From Lichenostomus cassidix (lineage: Eukaryota > Chordata > Aves > Passeriformes > Meliphagidae): a stretch of DNA of 64,000 nucleotides. Made by a program: the position numbers and the translations under genes. The stretch is from positions 17,197,007-17,261,006 of the forward strand of contig CM039210.1 of NCBI GenBank assembly GCA_008360975.2. Reading direction: 5' to 3'. The notes below the pieces were generated by a model, which was not told the DNA's origin, did no database searches, and saw only the letters and a list, made by a program, of their open reading frames with translations. Shown one piece after another: positions 31,801-44,131 of the stretch (the first letter of the stretch is position 1; the number at the start of each line of letters is the position of its first letter).

Positions 31801-32948
31801 CGCTGGAGGGAAAGCGCTGCTGACAAATCCAATCCCGTGTGGAATATTATGGGCCCAAATGAAAACAATTATTGATCCCACAGCCCCTGCAGCCAGGACT
31901 AACTTGGTGCAGGCTACATTAATATAATCAGCTGTCAGCTGCCAAAGTTAGGCAGTGACAGCATGAACCTGAAGAAACAAGTGTCCAGGACCTTTTATCA
32001 TAAACAGCAAAAAAAAAAAAAAAGCCTATTAGGGAATCATAGAATCATAGAATGGTTTGGGTTGGAAGGAACCTAAAAGACCATCTTGTTCCAACACCCT
32101 TGCCATGGGCAGGGACACCTTCCACTAGATCTGGTTGCTCAAAGCCCTGTCCAATCTGGCCTTGAACACTTCCAGAGATGGAGCATGTTAATGGGAAAAT
32201 GTGCAAGTAGCTGCTTCACACACACCTTTCTGCACTTCCTTGTCCTTCACTTATATTGCTCTCCTCATCAGAAGCTCCTTCCACTCGAAGGAGAAATTTT
32301 ATTAATTTCCATATGTTTTTTAGTCAAAAAGAGAAAAACCTCTCCAAACAATGGAGCCGTACTTTAATCTCTGCTCTTAGCTCAGAAGGGTTATGTAAAA
32401 GCAAGGAAAAGAAAAAGCAGAAACACTGAATGGAGACTTCTCTTCCACCTCTTGTTTTGGCTTTTTTTTAAAGCTTCTTAGACTCAAAGTTTTAGTTGAA
32501 ACCAGAAATCTATTGAGAAGTAACTGAGCCAAGAAAACCTCTGTTTTCTCTGCAGCTCGGGATGGAGAGAAATAATTTTTGCTGATGCTATTTCAAGCTG
32601 TTTGAGCTTTTTGATTCCTTCCAAAAAGACTAGCATAGATTATTAGCACATTAGCATTTTAGGAGGATGCACTCTCTGAAGTGTAATAAAATGGTGTGTT
32701 AGGTTTGTGCAGAGCCATTAACTATGTTAGTTGTTGGCAAACAAAAGAAACAGTGGCCATTATTTATTATTAATAATTATTATAACTGAGCTATTTAACT
32801 CAGCTTGATATTTACTGGGTTTCTCTACTGAGTTTGCTAAGTATAATTTCTAATAATGTAATTTGATTAAGTTGGGAACTGTTCCTTTTTAACAACTGCT
32901 ATTGCTGCATGCTTAATTACCTCAAGGAGTTAAATGCTCAAAAAGGTC
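31801..32948. other. Intergenic stretch with one CR1 fragment
   Basis: AT-rich beyond the GC-rich segment. No gene seen. A poly-A run near 32010 precedes the CR1 fragment. Confidence 0.6.
32037..32190 (-). repeat. CR1 LINE 3' fragment
   Basis: ATCATAGAATCATAGAATGG, then GGTTGGAAGGAACC, GCCATGGGCAGGGACACC and CTTGAACACTTCCAG: the reverse complement of a CR1 tail, in the order expected for a minus-strand copy. Confidence 0.93.
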
Positions 32949-33419
32949 TGTAAGGAAAATGAATCCACAAACGCTAGAGGTTTATGTCCAAAAAGGAGAC
33001 AGAGGAGTCCTGTAACTTTATTCATGAATAAAGGGAGAGGTCATGGGCATTTCCCATGGGGTCTCTCTCAAATTGATAGAGGACGCAGCCTCTCTTATCC
33101 TAATTTCTCGGCCGCAGTTCCCCTCTCTCTTTCTCCATTGGCTGAGGTACTCAAGAGGTACAGGCTTCCCGGAACGCCTAATTAATATACACCCCCCCCC
33201 AAATACAGACACCCCCAATACACATTCCCCTTTTCTTCTTCTTCTTGTGTCTCTGTTCTTGTAGTTTATTAACACAGTCTTGGGTAAGTCAAATTAGGGG
33301 AATTCCTATGGAAATCCTTCCCATTGTTTCTTCTATCTCTGAGTATTGGTTTTACCAGCAGACTCAGGTCTTATCTTTACCAGCCATTTGTTTGTAAAGA
33401 CACTCCCTTATTCCTTTCA
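32949..33419 (-). mobile_element. Solo LTR-G copy 2 (471 bp)
   Basis: TGTAAGGAAAATG...TTCCTTTCA with 4-bp target duplication GGTC (32945-32948, 33420-33423). Same family and orientation as copies at 28155 and 56687. Confidence 0.9.
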
Positions 33420-34601
33420 GGTCCAACCATATTTTTTTTGGCTTCAGATGCTGCTTAATCTCCTCTTCTGGTCTGTTTTGACCCATCTTTTGAGTTCCTT
33501 TTCCCCAGCACACACATCTCTTAGGTGCAAGTGCTAATTTACCAACAGGACTCTTTCTTTCCATTATAAGATCTGGCTAATCTCAGTTTCAGTGACTTTT
33601 TTTCTCTCTCAGTAGGGCTCAATTGCTCACACATATTTCCCTTCTGTTTTCTTTCCCCTTTGGAAAATATCCTCCAGAACTGATGTAGTGGTTTTGATTG
33701 GCCCAAAACATCAGTAAAGTATTTTTTAACATCTAAGAGAAATTTGGACCCCTCAGAAGCTGTTGTAGTAGGCCTGAGAAAGTGTCTGAGGGGTGGGGAG
33801 TGGCACAAAGATGGCTCCTGTGTGTCCTGTGTGAAAGTTCTGGAAGTTTTTCATCAAGTCCAGCAGAGCCAATCTCTGATGGCTCTGAAGGTGATGGACA
33901 TGCCGGCCAAGTGTGGGCCAATTAGAGGTGCTAGTTACGCCTCTGTGAAAACATAATTAAGAAAAAATCAAAACAAGGTAGTCACGCACTTCTTTGTAAT
34001 TAGAGGAGGAGGAAGTGGAGGTAAAAATATGAGAAGGGAAAACAACATGGAGACACCAAGGTCAGTGGAGAAGGTGGGGGAGGAGGTGCTTCAGGCGCCG
34101 GAGCTGAAAACCCTCTGCTAGCCATGGTGAAGACCATGGGGGGAGCAGGAGGTCCCCCTGCAGCCCATGGGGTCCACAAGGATGCAGAAATTCACCTACA
34201 GCCCACACCAGAGGAGCAGGTGGATGCCTGGAGAGAGCTGTGATCCAGTTTGGAGTCTCATTGAAAGAATTAAAGCTACAAGGCCTTGCAAGGGAGAAAA
34301 AGGCCTTGCTCCTGGGATGGAAGCAGTGTGGCCTCGGCTCGGGAGAGTCTGCACCTTATAGACAAGAGGACTCATGTTGCAGCAGAATTCGGGTGGGATG
34401 TTGCTCGTGAGACTGGACCCACGCCAAAGAAGTTCCCAGAGGACTGTCTCTCATGGGAGGGACCCCATGGCTAAGTAGAGAACCTCTCTCCCTGATTGGA
34501 CTGACCAGAACACCTCTCACCCTGCCCCCTGCCTGTGTTGCTGGTTTGGAAAGAGGGAAGGGGGGTGACCGGAGAGACTGCTTCTTAAGAGGGTGGGGGG
34601 T

Positions 34602-35790
34602 TGTCAGGGTTTGAGATAGGACATTGCCAGGAGGATGCACGAAAAGAGGACAACCAGGCTCTAAGCTTAAAGTTGCAAAAAAAGTGATTTAATTACTTAA
34701 CACAGTTGGAGGATAAATGCAAGGCAAAAATAAACTTTTCATACATTATTTTGTTTACTCTCCTTTCTTACGAACTTATCGTATTTACTCTTTTTCTTCT
34801 TTTATAACCAACAAGCCCGGGTAGGGGGCAGGGTGTGGGGCATTCTCTCAGTCTACAGAGCCGGTTCTTAAATCTATTCATCACTACAATTCTTCTACTA
34901 CAAATATTCTTTGTCTCTACTTATCTTTCTCTCTCTCCAGACAGTTTTTTTGCTCTCACTCCCCACTCTTTTAAAAAGCAGTTCACTCACCTCCCTTCTC
35001 TCTTTCTAAACCAGCAACACAGACAGGGGGCAGGGTGAGAGGGGTTTTCTGGTCAGTGCAATCAGGGAGAGGGGGTTTTCTACTTAGCCAGGGGTCCTTC
35101 CCACAAGAGACAGTCTTCTGGGAACTTCTTTGGCGTGGGTCTAATCTCGCGAGCAACATCCCGCCTGAATTCTGCTGCAACATGAGTCTTTTTGTCTATA
35201 GGGTGCTGTGCAGACTCTCCCAAGCCGAGGCCAGGCTGCTTTCATGCCAGGAGCAAGGCTTTTGCAGTTTTAATTCTTAGATGAGACTCTCACTGGTTCA
35301 TAGTCTTTTCTAGGCATCCACTTGCTCTTCTGGCGTGGGCTGTGGGTGGATTTCTGCACTCCTGTGGACTCCATGGGCTGCAGGGGGGACCTCCTGCCCC
35401 CCCATGGCTTTTACTACGGCTAGCAGAAAGTTTTCAGCTCCGGCACTGGGAGCCCTTCTTCTACTTTCTTCACTGACCTTTGTGTCTCCATACTGTTCTC
35501 CCTTCACATATTTTCACTTCTACCTCCTCTTCCTCTAACTACAAAGAAGTGAAAGAAGTGTGTGCCTGCTTTGTTTTGATTTTTTCTTAAATATGTTTTC
35601 ACAGAGGCATAACCAGCACTTCCAATTGGCCCAAACTTGGCCGGCAGCATGTCCATCACCTTCAGAGCCATCAGAGATTGGCTCTGCTGGACTTGATGTA
35701 AAAACTTCCAGAACTTTCACTCAGGACACACAGGAGCCATCTTTGTGCCACTCTCCACCCTTCAGACACTTCCCCAGGCCTACCACAACA
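34602..35790 (-). mobile_element. LTR-E copy 2, inverted and nested inside LTR-E copy 1
   Basis: Plus-strand ends TGTCAGGGTTTGAG...CTACCACAACA, the reverse complement of LTR-E from its 3' end to about 75 bases short of the full 5' end. No clean target duplication is visible (GGGGGT versus GAAGAG). It creates a long inverted repeat with the arm at 33684-34601. Confidence 0.82.
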
Positions 35791-36090
35791 GAAGAGAGCA
35801 GGAAAACTGTCTGGAGAGAGAGAGATATAAGTAGAGATAAAGAGTATTTGTAGTAGAAGAATTATGGTGATGAATAGATTTATGGACCTGCCCTATGGAC
35901 TAAAAAATACCCCACACCCTGCCCCCCTACCTGAGCTGTTGGTTGGGAGGAGGGAGAGGGAGGTGAGTAGAAAATGCTGTCTTAAGAGGGAGGGGGTGAG
36001 TGAACAAAATGAGTGAACGAAATGGTGTATGAAAAGCTTATTTTTACCTCTCATTTATCCTCCAACTCTGTTAGTAATTAAATCACTTTG

Positions 36091-36448
36091 TGTTGGAAAA
36101 CGCAGTTTTCCAGCAAAACTCATGCTAACTGAGCAGGGCTGAGCAAAGCTTCAGTATGGTCAGGCCTCAGTAAAATTCCAACAAGCTGCAGTGGTTTGTT
36201 TGCCTGAGAATGTTCTGTGGGAAGAATGCCATGAGAAAGATTAGGAGTCAGGAGTGTTATGAGAAAAGAATAAGGGAGTTAGCAGGAGGATCCCTGAATG
36301 TGTGAGAACAGCTGCAGGTGTGTGTGTGTATCTATAATTAGAAATATCTGTAACAGTATATAAGTCTCTCGTTTGGTGAAATAAAATGGAGCTTACTTTA
36401 TATCTCATATTGAGAGTGCCGTGAGTTCCCTCTTGTCGTTTCTCTTTA
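36091..36448 (+). mobile_element. Solo LTR-F copy 2 (358 bp) nested in LTR-E
   Basis: TGTTGGAAAACG...TCTCTTTA with perfect 6-bp target duplication ACTTTG (36085-36090, 36449-36454). Removing it restores the LTR-E sequence order. The end is TA rather than CA. Confidence 0.93.
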
Positions 36449-36753
36449 ACTTTGCAACTTTAAGTTTGGAGCCTGTCTGCCATTTTCTTCCGTGCGTCCT
36501 CCTACCAGTGTCCTATCTCACTTAACTCATGAGATTGGTGTGTGTTTTAATAGGGTTTTTTTCTTCCCCTCTCCTGCATGTCTTCAGCAGGAGAAGGCAG
36601 AAGTGCCTGGCCTTTAGTCAAGGTCAGACTTCGACAACTGAAAAACTCTTGCCTTGTGCTCTGAGACTTGCAATTACACAGCAATTTTTACTCTTGACCC
36701 AACTAATAGCAAGAAAGACTATTGTCTAGTGAACCATGTAAAAACAGTTCCGG

Positions 36754-37407
36754 TGTGGCACGGATTGACTCCACAACTCAAATAGTTATGAAATAGGTAT
36801 GCGTTTATTCCAGCTGGGGTGCATGGGGGGTAGCCCCTCCAAAGACATGCACACCGTCAGCAGCACTTCACTTGGTTTATATTAGGTTACAGGTTACATA
36901 TGCATAAAGTTACACAATGCTCCTATGCATATTCATTACCTATCCCCTCTTTGTATTATAATGAGTTCAAAGTTCATTTAAATATCTTTGCGCAAGCGCA
37001 GTGTCACAGATGTCACAGATTAATTGTGGGCGAGGGTCCCGAAGATGAAGTTAGTAATATTCCTCAGGATGAACTCTTCACCCTCTTCTCTTGCACATGC
37101 CCTCTTGGTTCTTGGTCCAAGTCCAAGTTTTAGAACTAACTTGTACCAGTTCTGGGCTCCAAGAGCAGGATATTCAGTCACTCTCAGTAGTTTTTCTCAA
37201 TTATTTGGCTTTCTTCTCTATATCCTCCCTGTTACTAGGTAGGCACAAAATCATTAAGCAAATAATACATTGTCTTCAGCAAGCAAATCTTAGTAAATCA
37301 TTATCCAATCTCTAGCCTTCCAAATCAGTTAAAAAATTATTATTATCCAGCTTCTAGTTCCCTTAAATTAGTAAATTCTAGCCCCCCTAAATCACTGGGA
37401 TCCAACA
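36754..37407 (-). mobile_element. Solo LTR-H copy 1 (ends approximate)
   Basis: Plus-strand TGTGGCACGG...GGGATCCAACA. The minus strand has AATAAACGC near its 3' end. It shares TTTGTATTATAATG and CCTATCCCC landmarks with 60303-60924. No convincing target duplication, so the left end may be off by about ten bases. Confidence 0.68.
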
Positions 37408-39925
37408 GATTTCTGTAATGGAGATGAAAACTGTCCCAGTGAACTGAAGACTGATTTGTTTAACCATATGTCTTGGCAGTTTTTCTTGCTCCTCATTAAC
37501 TACCCATCTCTGAAATATCTGTGATTTGTGGGTCTGCAGTGATGTTGAAGAGCAGCATTAATAACTGCCAAAATGTAGTCCATGATGCATGGAGGGCCAA
37601 TTGAACAGGATTTAAGCCATGTTCAGAAAATTTAGCATCTTATTTTTGCCTACCTTAACATGTAGTTACACAGGGTTTTGAACATGTAAGTGCCGCCATT
37701 AAACATGCATTCGGTGTCGAGACAAGGGCAGCAAATCTGTGTGTAAAAAAATCAAGTTCTCTGATGAAATCCATGGTAAGGTCTATCCTCATTGCTGGGA
37801 AGTCCAGGCTCTCTTAAGGCACCAGGAATCTAAGGTTTAGAGCTAGTCCAAAGCCTAGCAAAGGAGACTCTGTGGGAGAACCTTAGAGGAAAAGTCTCCT
37901 AGTCTTTTGCTGCAGGGTTTGTGGTTTTTACTGGGACTGGTTTTGCTGCTATTATAGGTTCTGTTCTCATTACTGTCTCTTTTTCCAACTTGATTTAAAA
38001 AAAAAAAAAAAGGATATAAGAGTTTCCTTTTTTGTTATTCTTGTTGAGGAAATAAAATGACTCATGCTTTTAGGAATTTGTCATCTTGATTAAAGATGGA
38101 CTTTAAAACCACTCAACTCCAGGTTTTAGTCTGGGGGGACTGTCAGATCTGAAAATTATTTCCAAACTCTCTAGGTCGAGACTGCTTTGCCTTCTGATAG
38201 GGGCATGAAATCAGGTTGCAAGCACACGTTGTTAGCACTGCTGCTTCTGAGGAGCACTCAAACTCTTAGAGACAGTGTTCTTCTCCCAATGTGAAAGCTT
38301 CACTTGATGTGGATTTAAAAGTTCATTGCATTTTTGGACCTGCTTAGAGATCTGCTGGATGCTGGAAACAAGTGCAGCTCCACAACAGGCACCTGGATTC
38401 TGCATTCATGTTTAACTGGTTGTAGAAAGATCAAAGCAAGGGGAATAAATAGCTGGATGAAAAAAAGAAGACAAAATAATTTCTTAAACTGAATAAAAGC
38501 AGTCAGGAAATAATGCAGATTGTCTTTCAGAGATGAGGAAATGTATGAAGGGAGTAGGAGATGGTAATGTTTATCAGCTCTTGAGAGGGAGCAGAGCTAG
38601 GGGCTATTTTGCCCTTTTGGAGTTTGATTCACTTTGCAGCACAGATTGTCCCAATGTAATTATGAGCTTTTACTGTAAGCTGTGGGGCATCTGGATATGA
38701 AAAACAGTCTTTTGACATTATTTCATTTAGGATTTTGTTGTCTTTTATGAAATTAACAATTCCAAAACTTTCTCAGGTTAGTCACCTGTGTCTTCAAAAG
38801 ACCAAATCAAAACTCTGAGCCTCAAACACCCTGAGGATCAGGAGGATTTGATCCAAGCTTGATTATGATCTTTAGTTTATTCTAATTTAGCTTTAGTTTA
38901 GTTCCAAGTCGAGCTAGGGATCTTTGCAAGGTCTCAGGCCTCTATATCTCTCTGATCCTTGCCTGGCCACCTGTCCACCAAACCCATGTGCCATTGCCAG
39001 TGTGTGACAATGACCCTGCTGACTTTGGACATGAAGGGGAAAGTGATGGGGCTGAAGCAGGGGTGACCAAACAGGAAGGCAGCCAGAGAAGTACTATGGG
39101 AATACAGTCATTGGGTATTGCTCACGGATGCCAGGGTCAGGTTTACTCTTGCTTATGAGTGGGGAAAGGGGTGGGGCTTGTGTACACGTCCATCCAGCAC
39201 AGGGGCTTTGCAGGGGAAAAAATTATGCAGATGGTAAGGATGACCCTCAGTTGTCTTCCCTATGTAAGGCAGGTGAGTCTGATGCACTTTTTTGAAAGCA
39301 AGCTCAATGTGTGGAAATGCCATGTAGGAAACTAATTTCCATGCAAACATGAGGTCAGAAGGTGGTGGCAAGGCTCTGACCTGCCCTGGTGAATGCCAGA
39401 GCATGACGTGGCACAAGGCTTGGCCCTGCAGTGCATGATATATCAGGATGCAAACACGTGGCAGAGTGGGGTGCTGGGGATGTTCCTAAATATCATTGTG
39501 GGGTGACTTAAATATTTAAGTCTTAAATAAGGCTTCTCAGTGCCTCTGAAGGAGTGAATTCCTTTTCCTGTAAGGGTTGCTGAGCAGTCCTGGGCAGATA
39601 AGAGCTCTATGAATGTCGCAGCAATGAGAGCAAAGTTTCCTCTACTGTACTATATCTCCTGTAATAGTGCTTGGGAAAGCTGTTCAGAAGAATGTGTGGT
39701 AGGCAAGCATGGGGTAACCCACGACTCGCTCAAATACTTCAAAATTAGAGATGGGTTAAAGATCGTAAGCCTGAGGTCTTAAGTTACTTTGAAATTTTTG
39801 TTAGCCTTAATCTTTAAAACTGATATATATATATATCTATACAATGAATCATTCTGTTTCTTCCCTGGTGTTTTAGCAGATGGAGAAGTTGCTTTTAAGA
39901 TGGAAGGGAGAAAATGATGATATTC
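37408..39925. other. Intergenic stretch, no gene seen
   Basis: About 2.5 kb of apparently single-copy AT-rich sequence. No recognisable open frame, RNA gene or repeat; a short (TA)n run lies near 39822. Confidence 0.6.
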
Positions 39926-40531
39926 TGTAGGATCAAACTCTGTGGGATTTGGTTATGAGGGTAAAATAGAAACGAGAGATCTCTAAAGATGGGTTTTAGA
40001 ACATGGGAGTTTATTGCGAAAGAGCGTGGGTGTGAGAGGCGTGCTGGGCTGCAAGACGTAGTTCAAAGCAGGCCAGAGAAAGAGAGAGAGAGAGGCAAAA
40101 AGAGAGAGCAAAAAGAGAGCAGAAAGAAGAGAGCGATTTGCCGTTTACAATACAATAAATCATCTTCTCTGTTGAATATTCTAATTCTCTTTAACCAATC
40201 TAAGACAAGCTACAAACCCTACAGCATTTACATACAACCTATAAGAATCATCACATTACCATACAGGGTTATATTTTAAACCTTAAAAAACTGCTTTTTG
40301 GAATCTCTACCAGGCGGGCAGGGTCTGCTCTGACCTTTGGACCTGCCTAGGCAGAGGGCATTGTTCTATCAAGAAGGGGGATTACCTTCAGTCGGCTATA
40401 CCATTGTTTCTTAGTTACTCTTCAACTCAAACCTTGTCTTCATCTCAATTTTGTTTATACTTTCCATATTTTCAGCATCTTTTGCAAGGTAATCATATCT
40501 ATAAGGCTTTCCTATTTCATCTTCCCCAACA
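39926..40531 (-). mobile_element. Solo LTR-C copy 1 (606 bp)
   Basis: Plus-strand TGTAGGATC...CTTCCCCAACA with perfect 6-bp target duplication ATATTC (39920-39925, 40532-40537). The minus-strand CGCAATAAACTC lies about 90 bases from the end. It contains a purine (GA)n tract. Confidence 0.93.
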
Positions 40532-41410
40532 ATATTCAAGCCAGAGGTCTAACTGCAAGGCATTACAGGCACGTTTTTCCTCCATGTGATCCATGTATCC
40601 TGAATATACCTTCTGATATGATTTCTAAGACTTGAACACTGGCCTAACTTCCCTCTGTGTTTCCAGACCAAATGTATTCTGGAGTGATGCTGTGATCTGT
40701 CCCTGCCTCTCTTCGAGTCTTGCTAAAATTTTGACTTTGGAGAATGCAAAGGGGTTTCCACTGAAACTCCTCTGAAATAATATTAGTTTGCTAGAAAAGG
40801 AAATCCTTCCTGTAGTTTTGTTAAATTTTTCGTTCATTTTTTTCTTTTTCTGTCTCAAACCTTCCTATGGAGCTCTATAATGGGGATTGAATAGAATTCT
40901 GTAAGGGGAATAATTCTTTGCTGAATTCCTCAGTTCTTTTTCAGAAGGGATCAGAGACATGAAGCTTAACTGGGGGAGTTTAGTAAGTGTTGAAACAGGA
41001 TTGTATACATGTAAAGTGTTATAGCAAGCATCTGGGCAATGTGCTATTATACATGCCCATTGCTCCTAAGGTTGCAAACCAGTTTAAAGTATTAATGCAT
41101 ACATTTACATCCTTGTAATCTCCATAAACCTTCAACTAATGGGCTGAAAAATTTCCTGCTTTCACTGTGCTTGATGACAATTTTCTTCCTGAAAGATTGA
41201 ATAAATCCTGGCAGTTGTTCCTTTATTTTTTTTGTGATTTATTTAGAAAAAGTGAGAGTGGGGAAAGAAGAGGAAATACTTCTCTCTTTAAAATTATTCT
41301 AATGACTTGCCTTTAAAGAGGACAATGGTCTAACCTGCTGGACTTTGAGTTGATGGATATAAAAACAGGGCTTATTGAAGGACTCTGTACTCTTTTGGTG
41401 TAAGTGGGAC
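40532..41410. other. Intergenic stretch, no gene seen
   Basis: AT-rich single-copy sequence between LTR-C and ERV-5. Short open frames only. Confidence 0.6.
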
Positions 41411-41935
41411 TGTCCTAGGTTGCAATATAGATGTAGTTAAGTATTCTATTACCACCAGCTGTGGGCCGTTAGCTGCTATCACCTGCTAATGACCCACTCC
41501 GGATGACAGGCAATGGGCCATCCGTTAGCTATTATCAGCTGCTAACGACCCACCCCGCATGACAGGCAATGGGCCATCAGGGACCCACCGTGTGACTCAT
41601 GGACTTATCTCATCCCATTGTGAGATGCTCTGCCGAGGAGGGAGGAGCCAGGTGTTCCCACCTGGATATAACCTGGCCCTGGAACTGCCTGAGCTAGCCC
41701 TGTCTACTGGGTTCCCAGAGGACGAGAGCTACCACTGGATCTTCAGCTGGAGACTAGACCTTCACAGGATCACCGCCTCAACTGGACTACTTCAGTTGGA
41801 CTGCTACTACCACCTTAACAGGGTGTTAGGTTGTATCTGACTTTGTCAGTGCTTTTTTTCCTTGTATTATTTCACTTATTTTTAATTTCAATCTTGACTT
41901 GTGATCTCCCACTGGTTTGTTTTCAAACCAATACA
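41411..41935 (+). repeat. ERV-5 5' LTR (ERVL-type LTR-L, 525 bp)
   Basis: TGTCCTAGGTTGC...CAATACA, followed five bases later by the primer-binding site. Same family as 22409-22878 and 51235-51708 but about 55 bases longer, because of a tandem duplication at about 41463-41570 (GTTAGCTG...GACAGGCAAT twice). No 3' LTR was found. Confidence 0.9.
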
Positions 41936-41940
41936 TATTT

Positions 41941-41958
41941 TGGCACCCAATGTGGGGC
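41941..41958 (+). promoter_or_regulatory. ERV-5 primer-binding site (tRNA-Lys1,2 type)
   Basis: TGGCACCCAATGTGGGGC matches the Lys1,2-type site except at two positions, both of which are what CpG decay would give (CG to CA, CG to TG). Confidence 0.82.
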
Positions 41959-41991
41959 CTCGACCTGGGGAAACTCAGAAATCCCATCACC

Positions 41992-43124
41992 ATGATTCTC
42001 AGCCTTTCTATGTGGGTAATGTATCTTACCCTCTATATTTTCCCTCAAATGGGAAACTACCTGGCCGTCGTATTGCTCCTGTTGCGACCAGGGAATGGCA
42101 TGAGAATTGCTCTATTGGTTTATTATGCTTATTGCATGGTAACCTGTGAGGCGATGAATACCATTCGGAATATATACTCATCTTTGTCTGCCTGGCCTAA
42201 CCTGAGCTGCTATGTCTGGGACCTCCTTGGCAATCGCACCCACTCTCTGGGGCTAGGAGAAGAGAGTGGTTTCTTCCAGCCTTTCAGGTCAGGCACAGCC
42301 ATTTTTGACAATATTGAGTTCTCTCTGGATGCTAGGGATGGCATAATGTTTTTGTCAGTTCTGTTCTCTTTGACCAGCACCGTGTACATCATGCTGAAGA
42401 TCAGAACAATATTTTGTCTTCTTGAGGAGGAGAAACAAAGCAAATCAGAACAGCCGAAGCCCGTAGCAGTTGCCCCCGTCCAGAAAAAGAAATCAAAGAG
42501 CAAATCAGTCCGCATAGCGACTGATGAGGATGCAGCAGGACCATCTCACCAAGCAGAAGAGACAGAGCCGGAGATCATCACTCGCTCTCTATCCCTGGGG
42601 GAGCTGCAGGACCTACGGAGGGAATTCACCTGGCAGGCGAATGAGTCCATCCTGACCTGGCTGCTCCGTATCTGGGACGCTGCAGCAAACGACACTATTC
42701 TGGATGGAAGTGAGGCCAGGCAACTGGGATCCCTGTCTCAGGATGTGGTCATTGACCAGGGGATTAGGAAAACCCAGGAAACTCTCAGCCTCTGGCGGCG
42801 ATTGCTGGTGAGTGTACGGGACAGATACCTCTGCAAAGAAGACCTCCAGATGCACCAAAGGAAATGGAACACGATAGAACAAGGTATCCGATGCCTGAGG
42901 GAATTGGCCGTGCTAGAGATCATTTTCTCGGACAACGAGAGATTCCCCAAGAGCCCAGATAATGTCCAGTGCACTTCACAAATGTGGCTAAGATTCGCGC
43001 AGCTCGGACCAGAGATATACTCTTGTTACCTGGCAACACTGCAGTGGAGGGAAGGCGAAGACCAGGTGGGCGTGTTAGCAAACAAACTGAGAATTTACGA
43101 GGACACTGTCACCGCTCCACTACG
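41992..43124 (+). pseudogene. gag: ERV-5 gag, N-terminal part with predicted membrane segments
   Basis: ATG 41992 lies 33 bases after the primer site. The frame is open for 378 codons to the LTR-C target site. Residues 1-17, 23-51 and 117-144 are strongly hydrophobic (e.g. YLAVVLLLL, IMFLSVLFSLTSTVYIML), with possible N-glycosylation sites at N70 and N81 between them. A basic KKKSKSKS stretch (166-172) and an acidic linker follow. From about 199 onward the sequence is helical and Trp-rich and has the position and look of a capsid. A membrane-segment N-terminus is unusual for a retroviral Gag. Assignment as gag rests on position between primer site and protease-pol. Confidence 0.78.
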
Positions 43125-43680
43125 TGTAAGAATTGACTTCGTGGGGTTTAGTTATGGGGGTAAAAATAGGGACAAGATCTCTAAAGATGAGTTTTAGAAC
43201 ATGAAGGTTTATTGCGAAATAGAGTGGGGGTGAGAGGCCTGCTGAGTCGCAAGACACGACTCCAAGCAGGCCAGCAGAGAGGGGAGAGAGAGAGAGAGAG
43301 AGAGAGAGAGCAGAAAGAAGAGAGCTAAAAGAGAGCGATTTGCCGTTTACAATACAATAAATTGTCTTCTCTGTTGAATATTCAACTCTTCTTTAACCAA
43401 TCTAAGACAAACTACAAGTCTTACAGCATTTACATACAGCCTATAAGAATCGTCCCATTACCATATGGGGTCATGTTTCTGACCCTTGGACTTGCCTGGG
43501 CAGAGGGCATTGTTCTATCAAGAGGGGGCATTACCTGCCCTGGTCATGCCATTGTTCTCTTAGTTACTCTACAACTCAAATCTTGTTTTCATTTTAATCT
43601 CGCTCATATTTCCCATATTCTCATCATCTTTTGCAAGGCTATCATATCTGTAAGGCCTTCCTATTTCATCTCCCCCAACA
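43125..43680 (-). mobile_element. Solo LTR-C copy 2 (556 bp) in ERV-5 gag
   Basis: Plus-strand TGTAAGAATTG...CTCCCCCAACA with perfect 6-bp target duplication ACTACG (43119-43124, 43681-43686). It carries a (GA)n tract near 43284-43311. Minus orientation from the AATAAAC near 43212. Confidence 0.94.
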
Positions 43681-44131
43681 ACTACGCACCCAGGTCTCAT
43701 CAGCGGAAACAAACCTGGCCGAGCAAGTCCGGAGCTTGATTGAAGAGAACCAGAAACTAAGGAAGGAGCTCAAAGAAGGATTTTTCCATGCCACACCGAA
43801 ACCAACCAGAGTCTCTGCCATCAGGAGCAGATGTCCCCCAGCCAAGGAAAGAAGACAAACTCCATGACGTGACCTCTGGTTTTTCCTGCAGGAGCATGGG
43901 GAAGACATGAGAAAGTGGGATAGGAAACCCACCTCCTCCTTAGCAGCCCGGGTACGTGAATTGAAAAGAGAAACATCCACTTCAGGAGGCTCATCTAGGT
44001 ACAACACTGCCCCAGTCTCTTGTGGACAGAACTCCAGACAGAATGGGAATGATAATATGACTGATCCTCTTGAAGGGACCTCAGGAACACATTTACAGGA
44101 GAAGAACATCATGCACCAAAAACAGGATTAG
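43681..44131 (+). pseudogene. gag: ERV-5 gag, C-terminal part
   Basis: Resumes after LTR-C in the frame of the N-terminal part once the 562 inserted bases are discounted. It has a heptad coiled stretch (VRSLIEENQKLRKELKEG) and a basic region (RSRCPPAKERRQ). An in-frame TGA lies at 43865-43867 and the terminal TAG at 44129-44131. No zinc knuckle is visible, as in ERVL-type Gag generally. Confidence 0.75.

Larger units (their letters stand above)
33684..36636 (+). mobile_element. Solo LTR-E copy 1, split by two nested LTRs
   Basis: Outer ends TGTAGTGGTTTTG...ACTTCGACA with 5-bp target duplication ACTGA (33679-33683, 36637-36641). The LTR-E parts are 33684-34601, 35791-36090 and 36449-36636. 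They line up in order with the uninterrupted copy at 47660-49031. Nested inside are an inverted LTR-E (34602-35790) and an LTR-F (36091-36448). Confidence 0.88.
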
